A program made the translations under genes and the position numbers. Below are positions 7,404 to 18,063 of a stretch of 64,000 nucleotides of DNA, in pieces. Source of the stretch: CAZYBO01 sp964645205 (GTDB lineage Bacteria; Pseudomonadota; Alphaproteobacteria; Rickettsiales; SXRF01). The notes beneath the pieces were generated by a model, which worked only from the letters and a program-made list of their open reading frames with translations, was not told the DNA's origin and made no database searches. How positions within the stretch are numbered: position 1 is the first letter of the stretch; every line of letters starts with the position of its first letter. The stretch is from contig CAZYBO010000003.1 of assembly GCA_964645205.1 (NCBI GenBank), forward strand, positions 186,001-250,000, read 5' to 3'.

Positions 7404-9899
7404 TTATGCCGCTGCCCTTTTAGATTTGAGATAATGCTGCAGTTCGGGATTGTTGCGCTGGAAAACACATTCAAAGCGCGAGCCTTTGCCCACCTCCGAA
7501 TGCAGCGCCACCCTGCCACCATGCAGCTCTATGAAACTTTTAACAATGGAAAGCCCAAGCCCCGTTCCTGAACGCTGGCCGGTCTTGTTGCGCGCAGTTT
7601 CCTGATTCTTCCCCTTGAAGAATTTGCTGAACACCGCTTCCTGCTCGTCGGACGGAATGCCCTGCCCGTTATCTTCCACCCAGAACATGATCTCGTCGTT
7701 ATCGAGTTCCTTTGCGCCAAGCGTGATGGTTTCCGTAGGCTGCGAATATTTGAACGCGTTGGACAGGAGGTTGAACAGTATCTGTTTGATGCGCACCTCA
7801 TCGCCGGTCATCTTGCCGATCTTCGCCGGACATTCAAACGCCACATACAGGTTGGATTCTTTACTGCGCTCCTGCGTCAGCGACAGCACGGATTTCATCA
7901 TCGCCCCTATATCGAATTTACTGACCTCAAGCCGTAGATACCCCGCCTCCACGCTGGCAAGGTCAAGAATATCATTTATCAGCTGCATCAGGTGCTGCGA
8001 CGACTGGTAGATACCGTCTACATATTCTTTCTGTTTTTCACTGAGCGTGCCGAAATATTGCTGGCGTAACATTTCCGAGAATCCGCTTATCGACGTCAGC
8101 GGCGAACGCAGCTCATACGACACGTTGGCAAGGAATTCCGTTTTCAACTTGTCGGCTTCCTGCAACGCTTCGTTGCGTTCGCGCAAGCTGCGCTCCACCA
8201 GCGTAGAATCAGTGACATCGAGATGCGTAATCAGCGTAGCGCCGTCAGGCAACGGCACTTTGCGCCATTCAATCACCTTGCCGTCGCTGCGTTCAAGCTG
8301 CTTGGAATAGATTTCGCGCGTCTGTATGTGCGCCACGTGATCCTTCTTGAAGGATTCCCAGTCGTCATACACGAACAGTTCCTTGCCCTTCTCTACAATA
8401 TCCTGAATATGCGGCTCACTACGCGCGAAATCGGCGTCCAACCTCCATAGCGAGAGATAATCCGGGTTGTAGAGCTTTAGCCTGCCATCCTCGCCGAATA
8501 CCGCCACGCCTTCATGCAAATGGTCGAGCGTTTCGCGCTGCACGGCAATCAGCGTGTTGTAGGAACGCTCCAGCGCAAGCCGATCCGTCACATCCTCATA
8601 AGCGAATAGAATGCCGCCGAGCGCATGCGGAATGGCGATCACGCGCAGCGCTTTTCCGTCAGGCAGGTAGAAAAATTCCTCGCGCGGCTCAATAAGGTCG
8701 GTAAACAGCTTGATATGCTGCTGCTTGAATAAGTGAAAATTCGCCTGTTCCGGCAGCTTGCGTTTCTCGCGCAGTATTTCCAGGATTTCGCCGTAGGTGG
8801 GCTGCGTATCCAGCCAGACTTCATCAAGTTTCCATAACGCGACGAAAGCGTAGTTGAATGATTTAAGACGCATGTCTGAGCCATAAATTGCCATCGCTGA
8901 CGCTGAGCTTTCCAGCAAATCGTCCTGCGCGGATACGTGGCGCGCGAGATCTTCTTTCAACGCTTCCACTTCCCCCCGGTCTATAGCGAATCCGACCAGT
9001 ATATTATCTTCCGGCACGGGCATTTCCGTCAGGTCGTACAGCTTGCGTTCACCGCCGATGACGATATGGCGGCGCTCGCTCACCGGTTTTCCGCTATCCA
9101 ACGCCATGCGCGCCATGGCAACGACGCGCTTATCCAGTTCCGGCGTGCCGCCGTCCCCGCTTTTATCCGCGACATCTTCTACCGCTTCGCTATAGGCAAG
9201 GTTGTAGTAATGCAGGTTGAGGTCGGCATCGCGTTGCCAGATCGGGTACGGAGCCATATTGAGGATGGTGGAACTATTCTTGATTTCCGCTTTCAGCTTT
9301 TCATTTTCCTGCTGCAGGCGCAAGAACGCCTTACGCTGCTCGGTCACGTCGTAAAACCACAGCACGATGCGCGATACGTTGCCCTTTTCGTCCACGCGCG
9401 GAGACACCCTGCATTCCAGGTATCTGTCCACTGCAGCGAGTAAAAGCGTAAGCGCACCCACCGGTTTGCCCTGCCCTGACTGTTCTACCGCCTGCTCAAG
9501 CTGGCGCATGCCGGCAGGCACGAATGCCTTGACTAGTTGCTCGAAACTTGTGACCTGTTTGGTATCGCCCAGCAGCGTGTGTAAGCGCGATGATGCGGAA
9601 AACCTAGCGCTATCGACGGTCTCAATAGTGCAGAATCCGCCGGCGGCCAGTTCCAGATCGACATCCCCCAGCAAGGTTGCGGAGGTAGATTCGTTCCGGC
9701 GGCGCATACGGTCATAGATGAACAGCGCAAGGATAACCGCAAGCCCGGCGATCACCAGTACAGGATAAACGGAAGGGATGGATTGTTGCGATTCGGCAGC
9801 TACAGCCGGTTGCAGCGTCAACAGAGGCAGCGCCACCAGAGTGGCGAATGCAAAAAATCCATATGAAGCAAGCGGGCGCATATGCATTTCATAATGCAT
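7404..9899 (-). CDS. divL: DivL-like PAS-domain kinase homologue with Tyr at the phospho-acceptor site
   Basis: An 831-residue membrane protein. There are hydrophobic segments near residues 12-34 and 46-64, several PAS-type domains (about 80-570), a HisKA-like dimerisation helix, and a HATPase with NLLSNAFKYS, DNGQGIP and GTGLGLSIV. In the H box the phospho-acceptor His is replaced by Tyr595 (NVSYELRSPLTSI; codon at 8115-8117), the hallmark of Caulobacter DivL, which acts on the CckA-CtrA cell-cycle relay as an allosteric partner rather than as a normal kinase. The neighbouring ahcY is also typical for alphaproteobacterial divL loci. Start codons at 9899, 9887 and 9881 are all possible; all lie in a strong hairpin. 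No clear ribosome binding site precedes any of them. Confidence 0.85.
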   Translation of the reverse strand: MHYEMHMRPLASYGFFAFATLVALPLLTLQPAVAAESQQSIPSVYPVLVIAGLAVILALFIYDRMRRRNESTSATLLGDVDLELAAGGFCTIETVDSARFSASSRLHTLLGDTKQVTSFEQLVKAFVPAGMRQLEQAVEQSGQGKPVGALTLLLAAVDRYLECRVSPRVDEKGNVSRIVLWFYDVTEQRKAFLRLQQENEKLKAEIKNSSTILNMAPYPIWQRDADLNLHYYNLAYSEAVEDVADKSGDGGTPELDKRVVAMARMALDSGKPVSERRHIVIGGERKLYDLTEMPVPEDNILVGFAIDRGEVEALKEDLARHVSAQDDLLESSASAMAIYGSDMRLKSFNYAFVALWKLDEVWLDTQPTYGEILEILREKRKLPEQANFHLFKQQHIKLFTDLIEPREEFFYLPDGKALRVIAIPHALGGILFAYEDVTDRLALERSYNTLIAVQRETLDHLHEGVAVFGEDGRLKLYNPDYLSLWRLDADFARSEPHIQDIVEKGKELFVYDDWESFKKDHVAHIQTREIYSKQLERSDGKVIEWRKVPLPDGATLITHLDVTDSTLVERSLRERNEALQEADKLKTEFLANVSYELRSPLTSISGFSEMLRQQYFGTLSEKQKEYVDGIYQSSQHLMQLINDILDLASVEAGYLRLEVSKFDIGAMMKSVLSLTQERSKESNLYVAFECPAKIGKMTGDEVRIKQILFNLLSNAFKYSQPTETITLGAKELDNDEIMFWVEDNGQGIPSDEQEAVFSKFFKGKNQETARNKTGQRSGTGLGLSIVKSFIELHGGRVALHSEVGKGSRFECVFQRNNPELQHYLKSKRAAA

Positions 9900-9907
9900 A
9901 TGCGCCC
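9874..9907 (-). promoter_or_regulatory. Perfect 34-nt hairpin over the divL start codons
   Basis: Two perfectly complementary 14-base arms (9874-9887 and 9894-9907) flank a 6-base loop. In the minus-strand mRNA the arms contain all three candidate ATG codons of divL. No T run follows, so it is not a typical terminator. It could mask translation initiation, act as an RNase or protein site between ahcY and divL, or work as a DNA cruciform or operator. Confidence 0.6.
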
Positions 9908-9931
9908 GGCTGTCATGTATTTTAGATCGGT

Positions 9932-11254
<1,323 letters not shown>

Positions 11255-11315
11255 TTACGTTCCTTTTCTGCTGAAATATGCGCGGAACCTAGCGTGTGCG
11301 CGGCTAAACCGCAAG

Positions 11316-11960
11316 CTATTTGTCCCGGATTTCGATCACTGTGCCAGAACCGCACGCAGCCAGAACCTCTTGTAAATCCAGCAAAGCCAGCGCCACGCAC
11401 CCCTCCGTGGGTTCATAATTCGGCTTCGCCACATGCATGAAAATAGCGCTGCCCTTGCCGGAAATGACCGGATCATCGTTATAGCCGAGCGGGATAACGA
11501 GGTCGTAAACAGGGTCGTCGCGCCAGAGCTTTTCAAAGGATATTCCCTGCGCTTGTGGAGGATAATTTTTTAATAACTCCCTCTCCCCTTGTGGGAGAGG
11601 GTTGGGGAGAGGGGAAACCATCAACGCATGAGATTGTGGAGACACCCCCCTCTCCCCGCCCTCTCCCACAAGGGGAGAGGGAGAAGAAATTTTAAAGTGG
11701 TGATTATACTCCGCACTCATTACATCATCGCACCAGCCGTCATTTTCTTGAATAATTTTCAATGGCAATCCAGTTTTCGGTACATCCACGCGATCCGCGC
11801 GATACCAGCATTCGCGCAATGCGAAAGTGCCGATGGGCGTGCAACCATCACCTTCTTTTTTATTGGAGCTAAACCCGCCTTTGCCGATGGCACAGCGATA
11901 GGTTTTTCCGCGAAAGGTGAGTGTGTTTCCGATGACCGAAATCATCGCGTCAGCCGGCAT
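11316..11960 (-). CDS. L,D-transpeptidase (YkuD) family protein carrying a repeat-encoded insert
   Basis: A 214-residue protein of the YkuD/ErfK group that in this clade lacks a signal peptide. The fold is recognisable from [29 protein letters not shown] at the start to [19 protein letters not shown], which holds the catalytic His and Cys (HxxxxN...GCV), near the end. Between the two halves, residues of about 94-128 are encoded by a palindromic DNA element (see the repeat at 11578-11684) that keeps the frame. The gene overlaps the dxs stop by 11 bp if it starts at 11960 (GGTGAA 1-7 bases upstream); ATG at 11945 is an alternative. Whether the enzyme still works with the insert is unknown. Confidence 0.82.
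   Translation of the reverse strand: MPADAMISVIGNTLTFRGKTYRCAIGKGGFSSNKKEGDGCTPIGTFALRECWYRADRVDVPKTGLPLKIIQENDGWCDDVMSAEYNHHFKISSPSPLVGEGGERGVSPQSHALMVSPLPNPLPQGERELLKNYPPQAQGISFEKLWRDDPVYDLVIPLGYNDDPVISGKGSAIFMHVAKPNYEPTEGCVALALLDLQEVLAACGSGTVIEIRDK
11578..11684. repeat. In-frame palindromic repeat element inside the L,D-transpeptidase gene
   Basis: Two 36-37 bp arms beginning CTCCCTCTCCCCTTGTGGG (11578-11614 and, inverted, 11649-11684) differ by about one base and are separated by a spacer of roughly 30 nt. Each arm is itself a hairpin (CTCTCCC/GGGAGAG). Pyrimidine/purine-rich repeats of this look are scattered in many proteobacterial genomes. Here the element is fully translated (segments such as [13 protein letters not shown] and [12 protein letters not shown]) without a stop codon. 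Confidence 0.9.
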
Positions 11961-13842
11961 GCTTCACCAGCACCGGCTTTACGCCCAGCCGCTCGTTCAC
12001 GGCGTTTATAATCTGCGCGGCATTCAGACCCGCTTCGTCATACATCGCGTCGGGCGTATTCTGTTCGATGAAATGATCGGGCAGCGTCAGCGGCAGCAGC
12101 GCCGAGCCTTCCAGCCAGTTTTCGCGCGCGGCCAGCGTCAGCACATGCGCACCAAAACCACCGACTGAACCTTCTTCCACCGTCACCACCAGCTCATGAT
12201 TTTTCAGCAGGCGCTGGATCAATTCCGCATCCAGCGGTTTGGCAAAACGTGCGTTGGCAACCGTCGCATTCAATTGTTCCGCAGCTTTCATACATTCTGC
12301 CAGACGCGTGCCCAGCGACAGCAGCGCCACGCGCTCGCCTTCGCGCACGATGCGGCCTTTGCCGATTTCCAGCGGCACGCCTTCCGGTAGTGTGAGGCCA
12401 ACCCCTTCCCCACGCGGATAGCGCACGGCGGACGGACAATCGTTTATGGCAGCGGCAGTCGCCACCATATGCACCAGCTCGGATTCATCGGCAGCCGCCA
12501 TCACCACCATGTTCGGCAACGTCGCGAGATACGTGACGTCGAACGCGCCTGCATGCGTCGGACCATCCGCACCCACCAATCCGGCGCGGTCGATAGCGAA
12601 GCGCACGGGCAGGTTCTGCAGCGCCACGTCATGCACCACCTGATCGTACGCGCGTTGCAGGAAGGTGGAATAAATCGCTACGAACGGTTTGTAGCCTTTG
12701 GTCGCAAGCCCGGCGGCGAACGTCACTGCGTGCTGCTCGGCGATGCCGACATCGAACGTGCGTCCGGGAAATTCTTTTTCAAATAAATCCAGCCCCGTGC
12801 CCGACGGCATGGCGGCGGTGATTGCCACAATTTTATCATCTTTGCGTGCTTCTTTTATCAGGCTTTCGGCGAATACTTTCGTGTAGGCGGGTGCTTTCGC
12901 CGCCGATTTTTTCTGCGCACCGGTGGTCACGTCGAACGACGCCACGCCGTGATATTTATCGTCCGACGCTTCAGCGGGCGCGTAGCCGTGGCCTTTTTTC
13001 GTCACCACATGCAGCAGCACCGGGCCGGAATCTTTTTCGTTTTTGATATTCTTCAGCACCGGCAACAGGTGCGCGAGGTTATGCCCATCCACCGGCCCGA
13101 CATAATAAAATCCGAGCTGTTCGAACATCGTGCCGCCCACGGCGAAATCGCGTGCGAAATGTTCTGTTTTGCGGGCAAGGCGCGCCAGCGGCGCCGGGAA
13201 TTTGCTGGCCACCGTTTTGCCGATATGACGCAGCGTGTGGTACGGCTGCGAGGAAATCAACCGCGCGAGATAGGCGCTCATCGCGCCAGTAGGCGGAGCG
13301 ATGGACATATCGTTGTCGTTGAGGATGACGATCAGGCGCGTGCCTAGGCTGCCGGCATTGTTCAGCGCTTCAAACGCCATGCCTGCACTCATCGCACCAT
13401 CGCCGATTACTGCTACCACTTCATTTTTTTCGCCCGCGAGGTCGCGCGCCACCGCCATGCCGAGCGCAGCGGAAATAGAAGTTGAGCTATGACCTGCACC
13501 GAACGCGTCATACTCGCTTTCGTCGCGCTTGCAGAATCCTGACAATCCACCGGGCTTACGCAACGTGCGGATGCGGTCACGCCTGCCAGTGAGAATTTTA
13601 TGCGGATAGCATTGATGACCGACATCCCAGATTACTACATCTTCCGGTGTGTCGAACACATGGTGCAGCGCAACCGTCAGTTCTACCACGCCGAGTCCTG
13701 CGCCTAAATGCCCGCCGGTCACCGATACCGTATCTACGGTTTCCTGGCGCAGTTCCGCCGCGAGCTGTTCGAGCTGCGGCAACTCAAGCGCTTTCATGTC
13801 TTTGGGCGTCGTAATCGTGTCGAGTAAGGGGGTCGTGCTCAT
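11950..13842 (-). CDS. dxs: 1-deoxy-D-xylulose-5-phosphate synthase
   Basis: A 630-residue thiamine-diphosphate enzyme that condenses pyruvate and glyceraldehyde-3-phosphate, the first step of the MEP isoprenoid pathway. Visible are [19 protein letters not shown], the ThDP motif [18 protein letters not shown]...LNDND, the transketolase-like central domain with [15 protein letters not shown], and [15 protein letters not shown]. The start at 13842 has GGAG 5 bases upstream; an upstream in-frame ATG at 13890 adds 16 residues that do not look family-like. It is followed immediately by the L,D-transpeptidase gene. Confidence 0.97.
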   Translation of the reverse strand: MSTTPLLDTITTPKDMKALELPQLEQLAAELRQETVDTVSVTGGHLGAGLGVVELTVALHHVFDTPEDVVIWDVGHQCYPHKILTGRRDRIRTLRKPGGLSGFCKRDESEYDAFGAGHSSTSISAALGMAVARDLAGEKNEVVAVIGDGAMSAGMAFEALNNAGSLGTRLIVILNDNDMSIAPPTGAMSAYLARLISSQPYHTLRHIGKTVASKFPAPLARLARKTEHFARDFAVGGTMFEQLGFYYVGPVDGHNLAHLLPVLKNIKNEKDSGPVLLHVVTKKGHGYAPAEASDDKYHGVASFDVTTGAQKKSAAKAPAYTKVFAESLIKEARKDDKIVAITAAMPSGTGLDLFEKEFPGRTFDVGIAEQHAVTFAAGLATKGYKPFVAIYSTFLQRAYDQVVHDVALQNLPVRFAIDRAGLVGADGPTHAGAFDVTYLATLPNMVVMAAADESELVHMVATAAAINDCPSAVRYPRGEGVGLTLPEGVPLEIGKGRIVREGERVALLSLGTRLAECMKAAEQLNATVANARFAKPLDAELIQRLLKNHELVVTVEEGSVGGFGAHVLTLAARENWLEGSALLPLTLPDHFIEQNTPDAMYDEAGLNAAQIINAVNERLGVKPVLVKHAG

Positions 13843-13906
13843 AGCTGCTCCAGAAGCCGTGAGATTAGGCCTGAAGCGGGCTTCTGGCAACGGATTTATG
13901 CGGGAA

Positions 13907-14509
13907 TCAGTTACTTATGGTGTATTGCTTGCCGCCGCGGACATGCATTTCCACCGTACCCTCGTAGAGGGAATACACGCCATCGGGCATGGGAACAGTC
14001 TCGCCGTCGGCGTTCACGGTATAGACCTCAGAGCCGCGGAAGCCCACGGGCTGGCCGTTACGCATCTTGATGAACATTTCACTGCGCGGGGGCAGCGAGC
14101 GCAATTGCCTTGGTTTTTGCGCTTCAGGAAGTGGCGGCGGCGGGTAATAGTCCTGCTGCGCGCCGGGCGCAGGGGCAGGCAACGCCGTACCCGGGGGCGC
14201 AAGATTCGTCTCACGGTTAGGGTACATGGAGGCATTGGCAGGCGGCTGGTAGATGCCGCCGGCGCCCATATTGCCGCGCGTATGGCTAGGTGACTGCGCA
14301 CCGGACGTACCGCCAGCGCCGAAATCCATTCCCCGCCAGGTGCGGTTACGTCCCTTTGCATTGTGCTCCTCGATCGCGGCAACCAGGGGATCGCGGCCGC
14401 GAAGTGCGGCTTCCCTGTCCTGTTTCGCCTCCTCAACGGGATTGCGACCGAACGCCACCATAAGGACGACGAGGACGATACCTATGAGGACAAACTTATT
14501 CTGAAACAT
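13907..14509 (-). CDS. Membrane-anchored Pro-rich protein of unknown function
   Basis: A 200-residue protein I do not recognise. A short N-terminal transmembrane helix (about 6-22, [16 protein letters not shown]) is followed by a charged stretch, a Gly/Pro/Ala-rich low-complexity region (about 65-130) and a compact C-terminal part (about 135-200) rich in beta-prone residues ([21 protein letters not shown]...[23 protein letters not shown]). This suggests a single-pass protein whose soluble domain is held away from the membrane by a flexible linker. It lies between argF and dxs on the same strand. No clear ribosome binding site precedes the ATG. Confidence 0.7.
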   Translation of the reverse strand: MFQNKFVLIGIVLVVLMVAFGRNPVEEAKQDREAALRGRDPLVAAIEEHNAKGRNRTWRGMDFGAGGTSGAQSPSHTRGNMGAGGIYQPPANASMYPNRETNLAPPGTALPAPAPGAQQDYYPPPPLPEAQKPRQLRSLPPRSEMFIKMRNGQPVGFRGSEVYTVNADGETVPMPDGVYSLYEGTVEMHVRGGKQYTISN

Positions 14510-14600
14510 ACGTGACCATAAGCGTTACAACGCGATTATAGCATCGATTATGACGGTTTTGCATTAATTTTGTGCTAGGCATAGCGTACGGTGCGGAGCG

Positions 14601-15548
14601 CTAAATAGACTTTAAGCACCACAATAATATAGCTTTTTGCGCGTGAAGGCGATTTTCCGCCTCGTCAAATACGCGCGATTGCGAGCCGTCAATCACCTCT
14701 GCCGTCACTTCCTGCCCACGGTGTGCAGGCAGGCAATGCAGGAAAATGGCCTTGGGCGAAGCCAGCGCCATCAGCTCACTATTGACCTGATACGGCGAGA
14801 GCATGGCAACCTGCGCCTCGGCATCGGGATCGCCCATCGATACCCATGTGTCGGTAACGACGGCATCCGCGCCGCGCGCGGCAATTTTCGGATCGTCGGA
14901 AATTTCGACTTTACCGCCCTGCGATTTTGCCCAGCCGACCACTTCCGGCAACGGCACTAGACGCGGTGGGCACGCGATGCGCAGCGTAAAGCCGAATAAT
15001 GCGGACGCCATGATCCAGCTATGTGCGACATTGTTACCATCGCCGACCCATGCGATGGTTTTCCCTGCGATATTCCCGCAATTTTCCTCGAACGTAAGAA
15101 TGTCGGCCATAATCTGGCACGGGTGGCTGTATTCGGTCAGCCCGTTGATGACCGGCACGGTAGCGTTTTTCGCCAGCTCGTCGAGCTTTTCGTGGCTGTG
15201 ACAGCGCAACATGATCGCATCAACATAGCGCGACAGCACCTGTGCGGTATCGGCCACGGTTTCGCCGCGCCCGAGTTGCAATTCGTTGCCGTTGAACGAC
15301 AGCGCATGGCCGCCGAGTTCCATCATACCCACCTCAAACGAGACGCGGGTGCGGGTGGAATTTTTCTCGAAAATCATCGCCAGTTTTTTGTCTTTAAGCA
15401 ATGGACGGAACTGGCCGAGATTGCGCTCTTTTTTCAGCGCGGCGGCCGTGGTGAGCATCTGACGCAGCGAAGCGGCGTCAACGGCGGCAAGGTCGGTAAA
15501 GTGGCGGATAGGCATAGCGGATTGCTCTTGCCGTTTAGTTGCTTTCAT
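14601..15548 (-). CDS. argF: Ornithine carbamoyltransferase
   Basis: A 315-residue enzyme that joins ornithine and carbamoyl phosphate to citrulline in arginine synthesis. The carbamoyl-phosphate motif [13 protein letters not shown], the GRGE motif region ([16 protein letters not shown]), [11 protein letters not shown] and the ornithine-side HCLPAHRG are all present. ATG at 15548 overlaps the argD stop (ATGA) and has AGGAG 5 bases upstream, better than a GTG six bases earlier. It forms an argD-argF operon; no other arg gene is in view. Confidence 0.97.
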   Translation of the reverse strand: MKATKRQEQSAMPIRHFTDLAAVDAASLRQMLTTAAALKKERNLGQFRPLLKDKKLAMIFEKNSTRTRVSFEVGMMELGGHALSFNGNELQLGRGETVADTAQVLSRYVDAIMLRCHSHEKLDELAKNATVPVINGLTEYSHPCQIMADILTFEENCGNIAGKTIAWVGDGNNVAHSWIMASALFGFTLRIACPPRLVPLPEVVGWAKSQGGKVEISDDPKIAARGADAVVTDTWVSMGDPDAEAQVAMLSPYQVNSELMALASPKAIFLHCLPAHRGQEVTAEVIDGSQSRVFDEAENRLHAQKAILLWCLKSI

Positions 15549-16720
15549 GACCACTCCTCACACGCTTTTTCCATGATTGCAAGCGCTTCTTCGATATGCG
15601 TTTCCGTGATAATCAGCGGTGGCACGATGCGCACCACGTTGTCTTCGGCGGGCGCGGTCAGCAAGCCAAAACCGCGCAACTGCCCTACCATCTCGATGCA
15701 CGGCATATGCGTTTTCACGCCCAGCATCAGCCCGTGCCCGCGCACTTCGGCGAGCAGGCGCGGGTAGCGCACGGCCAGCGATTGCAGCCCGGCTTTGAGC
15801 ATCACGCCCATTTTTTCCACATGCGCGAAAAACCCTTCCGCTAGCAGGATGTCGAGCACAGCATTGCCCACCGCCATCGCCAGAGGATTCGCACCGTAGG
15901 TCGAGCCGTGCGAACCCGGCGTCATGCCCTTGGCCGCTTCGTTGGTGGCGAGACACGCGGCGAGCGGAAAGCCGTTGCCGATGCCCTTTGCGGCCGCCAC
16001 GATGTCGGCGCGGATGCCCGCCTGTTCATGCGCGAACAGCGTGCCGGTGCGCCCCATGCCGCACTGCACTTCGTCGATGAATAGCAACAGCCCGTGCTTG
16101 TCGCACAGCGCACGTAAACCCCGCAGAAATTCTGGGGTGGAAGCATGCACCCCGCCCTCGCCCTGGATCGGTTCAACGAGAATGCCCGCCGTTTCGCGAG
16201 TGACTGCAGCTTCCGCCGCCTGAATATTGTTGAACTCCACACTGTCGAACCCGTCCACCAGCGGCTCGTAGCCATTGCGCGCAATCGCGTTGCCGCCTGC
16301 GGAAATACACGCCAGCGTACGCCCGTGGAAGCCGCCCTTCATGGTGATCATGCGGTAGCGTTTATTCTTCGCATCGCCCGCAACAGCCGCGTGATATTTG
16401 CGGATCATTTTCAGCCCGCACTCCACCGCCTCACCGCCGGAATTGCAGAAAAACACTTTATCGGCGAACGATGCAGCCACCAGCCGGTCGGCCATGCGCG
16501 TCAGCCCCGGCATCTGGTACATGTTGGAGCAGTGCCACAATTCGTCAGCCTGCTGCTTCAGCGCCTTCACCAGATGCGGATGCCCGTGCCCCAGCGCATT
16601 CACCGCGATGCCCGCGGCAAAATCGAGATAGCGCGTGCCGTCGGGAGAAAAAAGATACACCCCCTCACCGCGCACGATGGTGATGTTACTGCGCCGGTAG
16701 ACCGGCAATAGCGAAGACAT
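15545..16720 (-). CDS. argD: Acetylornithine/succinyldiaminopimelate aminotransferase
   Basis: A 391-residue PLP-dependent class III aminotransferase. Diagnostic stretches are [51 protein letters not shown] and the PLP lysine in [16 protein letters not shown]. It makes N-acetylornithine for arginine synthesis and in many bacteria also serves lysine/diaminopimelate synthesis. It is first in the argD-argF pair, with its stop codon inside the argF start. Upstream lie a short AT-containing leader and a palindromic repeat at 16791-16873. Confidence 0.96.
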   Translation of the reverse strand: MSSLLPVYRRSNITIVRGEGVYLFSPDGTRYLDFAAGIAVNALGHGHPHLVKALKQQADELWHCSNMYQMPGLTRMADRLVAASFADKVFFCNSGGEAVECGLKMIRKYHAAVAGDAKNKRYRMITMKGGFHGRTLACISAGGNAIARNGYEPLVDGFDSVEFNNIQAAEAAVTRETAGILVEPIQGEGGVHASTPEFLRGLRALCDKHGLLLFIDEVQCGMGRTGTLFAHEQAGIRADIVAAAKGIGNGFPLAACLATNEAAKGMTPGSHGSTYGANPLAMAVGNAVLDILLAEGFFAHVEKMGVMLKAGLQSLAVRYPRLLAEVRGHGLMLGVKTHMPCIEMVGQLRGFGLLTAPAEDNVVRIVPPLIITETHIEEALAIMEKACEEWS

Positions 16721-16790
16721 GGAAACGTACCACCTTGGTGGAAAAGGAGCGATTATCGGTATTCAAGCTGGAAATGTCAACAGCTTGCGC

Positions 16791-16873
16791 GTCATCCCGG
16801 CGCAGGCCGGGATCCATGTCTGAAGGGATAAGACACGTTTATAGGCGTAGATCCCGGCTTTCGCCGGGATGAC
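16791..16873. repeat. Palindromic repeat, GTCATCCCGG family, copy 1
   Basis: Left arm GTCATCCCGGCGCAGGCCGG...(16791-16818) and right arm ending CGCCGGGATGAC (16847-16873), each itself a hairpin, in inverted orientation around a 28-nt spacer. It lies between argD and the ABC-2 permease gene and could fold into a large stem-loop in the transcript. Confidence 0.9.
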
Positions 16874-16875
16874 AA

Positions 16876-17646
16876 CTAACTTTTAAGCCTATACCCCTTC
16901 TTGAACAAATACGCCGTCACGCTCCACAGCGCCACATTGATCGCCAGCATCACCGCCATGCCGAGTTCTATCGAGCCGTCGGTGTAGCCGGTCATGGCGT
17001 AGCGGAACCCGTCGATCATGTAGAAGAACGGGTTGAAATGGCAGACGCCGTACCAGAATTCCGGCAGCTGGCGGATGGAGTAGAACGTACCCGATAGGAA
17101 CGACAGCGGCGTGATGATATAGTTGGTGATCGCCGAAAGCTGGTCGAACGATTGCGACCAGATGCCGGTCAAAATCCCCAGCAGCGCAAGCATGGTGCTA
17201 GCCATGATCACATAATACAACCCGACCGCCGCATGATGAATGGAAAACGGCACAAAAATATAGACGGAAATGGTCACCACCACGCCCACCAGCAGGCCGC
17301 GCACCAGCCCGCCGACGACGAGGCTGAACACCACTTCCCCGCCGGAAAGCGGCGGCATGAGGATGTCGATAATCACGCCCTGGATTTTTGCGAGCATCAG
17401 CGACGACGAGGTGTTGGCGAAGGCGTTCTGCACGATGGCCATCATGATCAGGCCGGGGGCGACGAATTCGTTATACGGCACGCCGTCGATCGTGCGCGAG
17501 GACGACCCCATCGCCAGTGTGAGTACGGCGAGGAACAGCAGCGTGGTGACTACCGGCGCTACCACCGTCTGGTTCCAGACTTTCATGAAGCGCCAGATTT
17601 CGCGTTTGCACAGCGTGTAGGTGCCGATGGTGTTGATGGCGTTCAT
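16876..17646 (-). CDS. ABC-2 type transporter permease
   Basis: A 256-residue inner-membrane protein with about six transmembrane helices and the ABC-2 pattern (an early TLCKREIWRFMKVWNQTVVAPV, the conserved YNEFVAPGLIMM, and late LSFLSGTFYSIRQLPEFW and FNPFFYMIDGFRYAMTG). It belongs to the YadH/NodJ-like group that exports lipids, polysaccharides or drugs. No ATP-binding partner gene is adjacent, which is unusual; the ATPase would have to be encoded elsewhere. ATG at 17646 overlaps the GNAT stop codon (ATGA) and has AAGGG 7 bases upstream. Confidence 0.88.
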   Translation of the reverse strand: MNAINTIGTYTLCKREIWRFMKVWNQTVVAPVVTTLLFLAVLTLAMGSSSRTIDGVPYNEFVAPGLIMMAIVQNAFANTSSSLMLAKIQGVIIDILMPPLSGGEVVFSLVVGGLVRGLLVGVVVTISVYIFVPFSIHHAAVGLYYVIMASTMLALLGILTGIWSQSFDQLSAITNYIITPLSFLSGTFYSIRQLPEFWYGVCHFNPFFYMIDGFRYAMTGYTDGSIELGMAVMLAINVALWSVTAYLFKKGYRLKS

Positions 17647-17909
17647 TGCGATCCCTTTGCGTTGCGTTTGAGGTACGCTACTGCATAAGGACAAATCGGC
17701 ACGAGTGTCAAGCCGCGCGCGTCCGCATCGTCCACCACGCCCGCCATGAGCTTTGCCGCCACACCCTGCCCGCGCAACGCTTCGGGCACTTCCACATGGG
17801 TGATGAGCAGGCGTTCGCCCTCGCGCCGGTAATCGGCGATGTATAAATGCCCATCCACAAGCAGCTCGTAACGGCGGGCGGTGGGATTGTCTTTCACGTT
17901 TTCTGCCAT
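17643..17909 (-). CDS. Small GNAT-family N-acetyltransferase
   Basis: An 88-residue protein of the short YidJ/YjdJ-like GNAT group. The acetyl-CoA-binding core is seen as VPEALRGQGVAAKLMAGVVDDADARG, followed by LVPICPYAVAYLKRN, the family C-terminal motif (C-P-[YF]...). The acceptor is unknown. I take ATG at 17909 as the start because the upstream in-frame residues (RLRGNDN) are simply translation of the adjacent palindromic repeat. It is coupled to the downstream ABC-2 permease gene by an ATGA overlap. Confidence 0.85.
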   Translation of the reverse strand: MAENVKDNPTARRYELLVDGHLYIADYRREGERLLITHVEVPEALRGQGVAAKLMAGVVDDADARGLTLVPICPYAVAYLKRNAKGSQ

Positions 17910-17921
17910 AAAAATTTCATT

Positions 17922-18001
17922 GTCATTCCCGCGCAGGCGGGAATCCATCTATCCACATACTCTTGCGTTGAGGCCTGGATTCCCGCCTGCGCGGGAATGA
18001 C
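17922..18001. repeat. Palindromic repeat, GTCATCCCGG family, copy 2
   Basis: Left arm GTCATTCCCGCGCAGGCGGG...(17922-17947) and right arm TGGATTCCCGCC...GGAATGAC (17976-18001) are exact inverted copies around a 28-nt spacer. This is the ATTCCCGC variant of the family. It sits between the GNAT gene and the Bax-inhibitor terminator. Confidence 0.92.
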
Positions 18002-18014
18002 GTACTTACAAAGA

Positions 18015-18044
18015 TAAAAAAAGCCGGGACGTTTCCGCCCCGGC
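18015..18044 (-). terminator. Rho-independent terminator of the Bax-inhibitor-1 gene
   Basis: On the minus strand a GCCGGG/CCCGGC stem (18039-18044 with 18023-18028) is followed by a run of seven T residues. It lies 20 bp after the stop codon of the upstream gene and isolates it from the GNAT gene. Confidence 0.88.
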
Positions 18045-18063
18045 TCCCTTGGTAATGCTACGA

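Noticed and set aside
17910..17948. Longer N terminus for the GNAT protein.
   Set aside because: The extra residues are translated repeat sequence (RLRGNDN) and do not belong to the short GNAT family.
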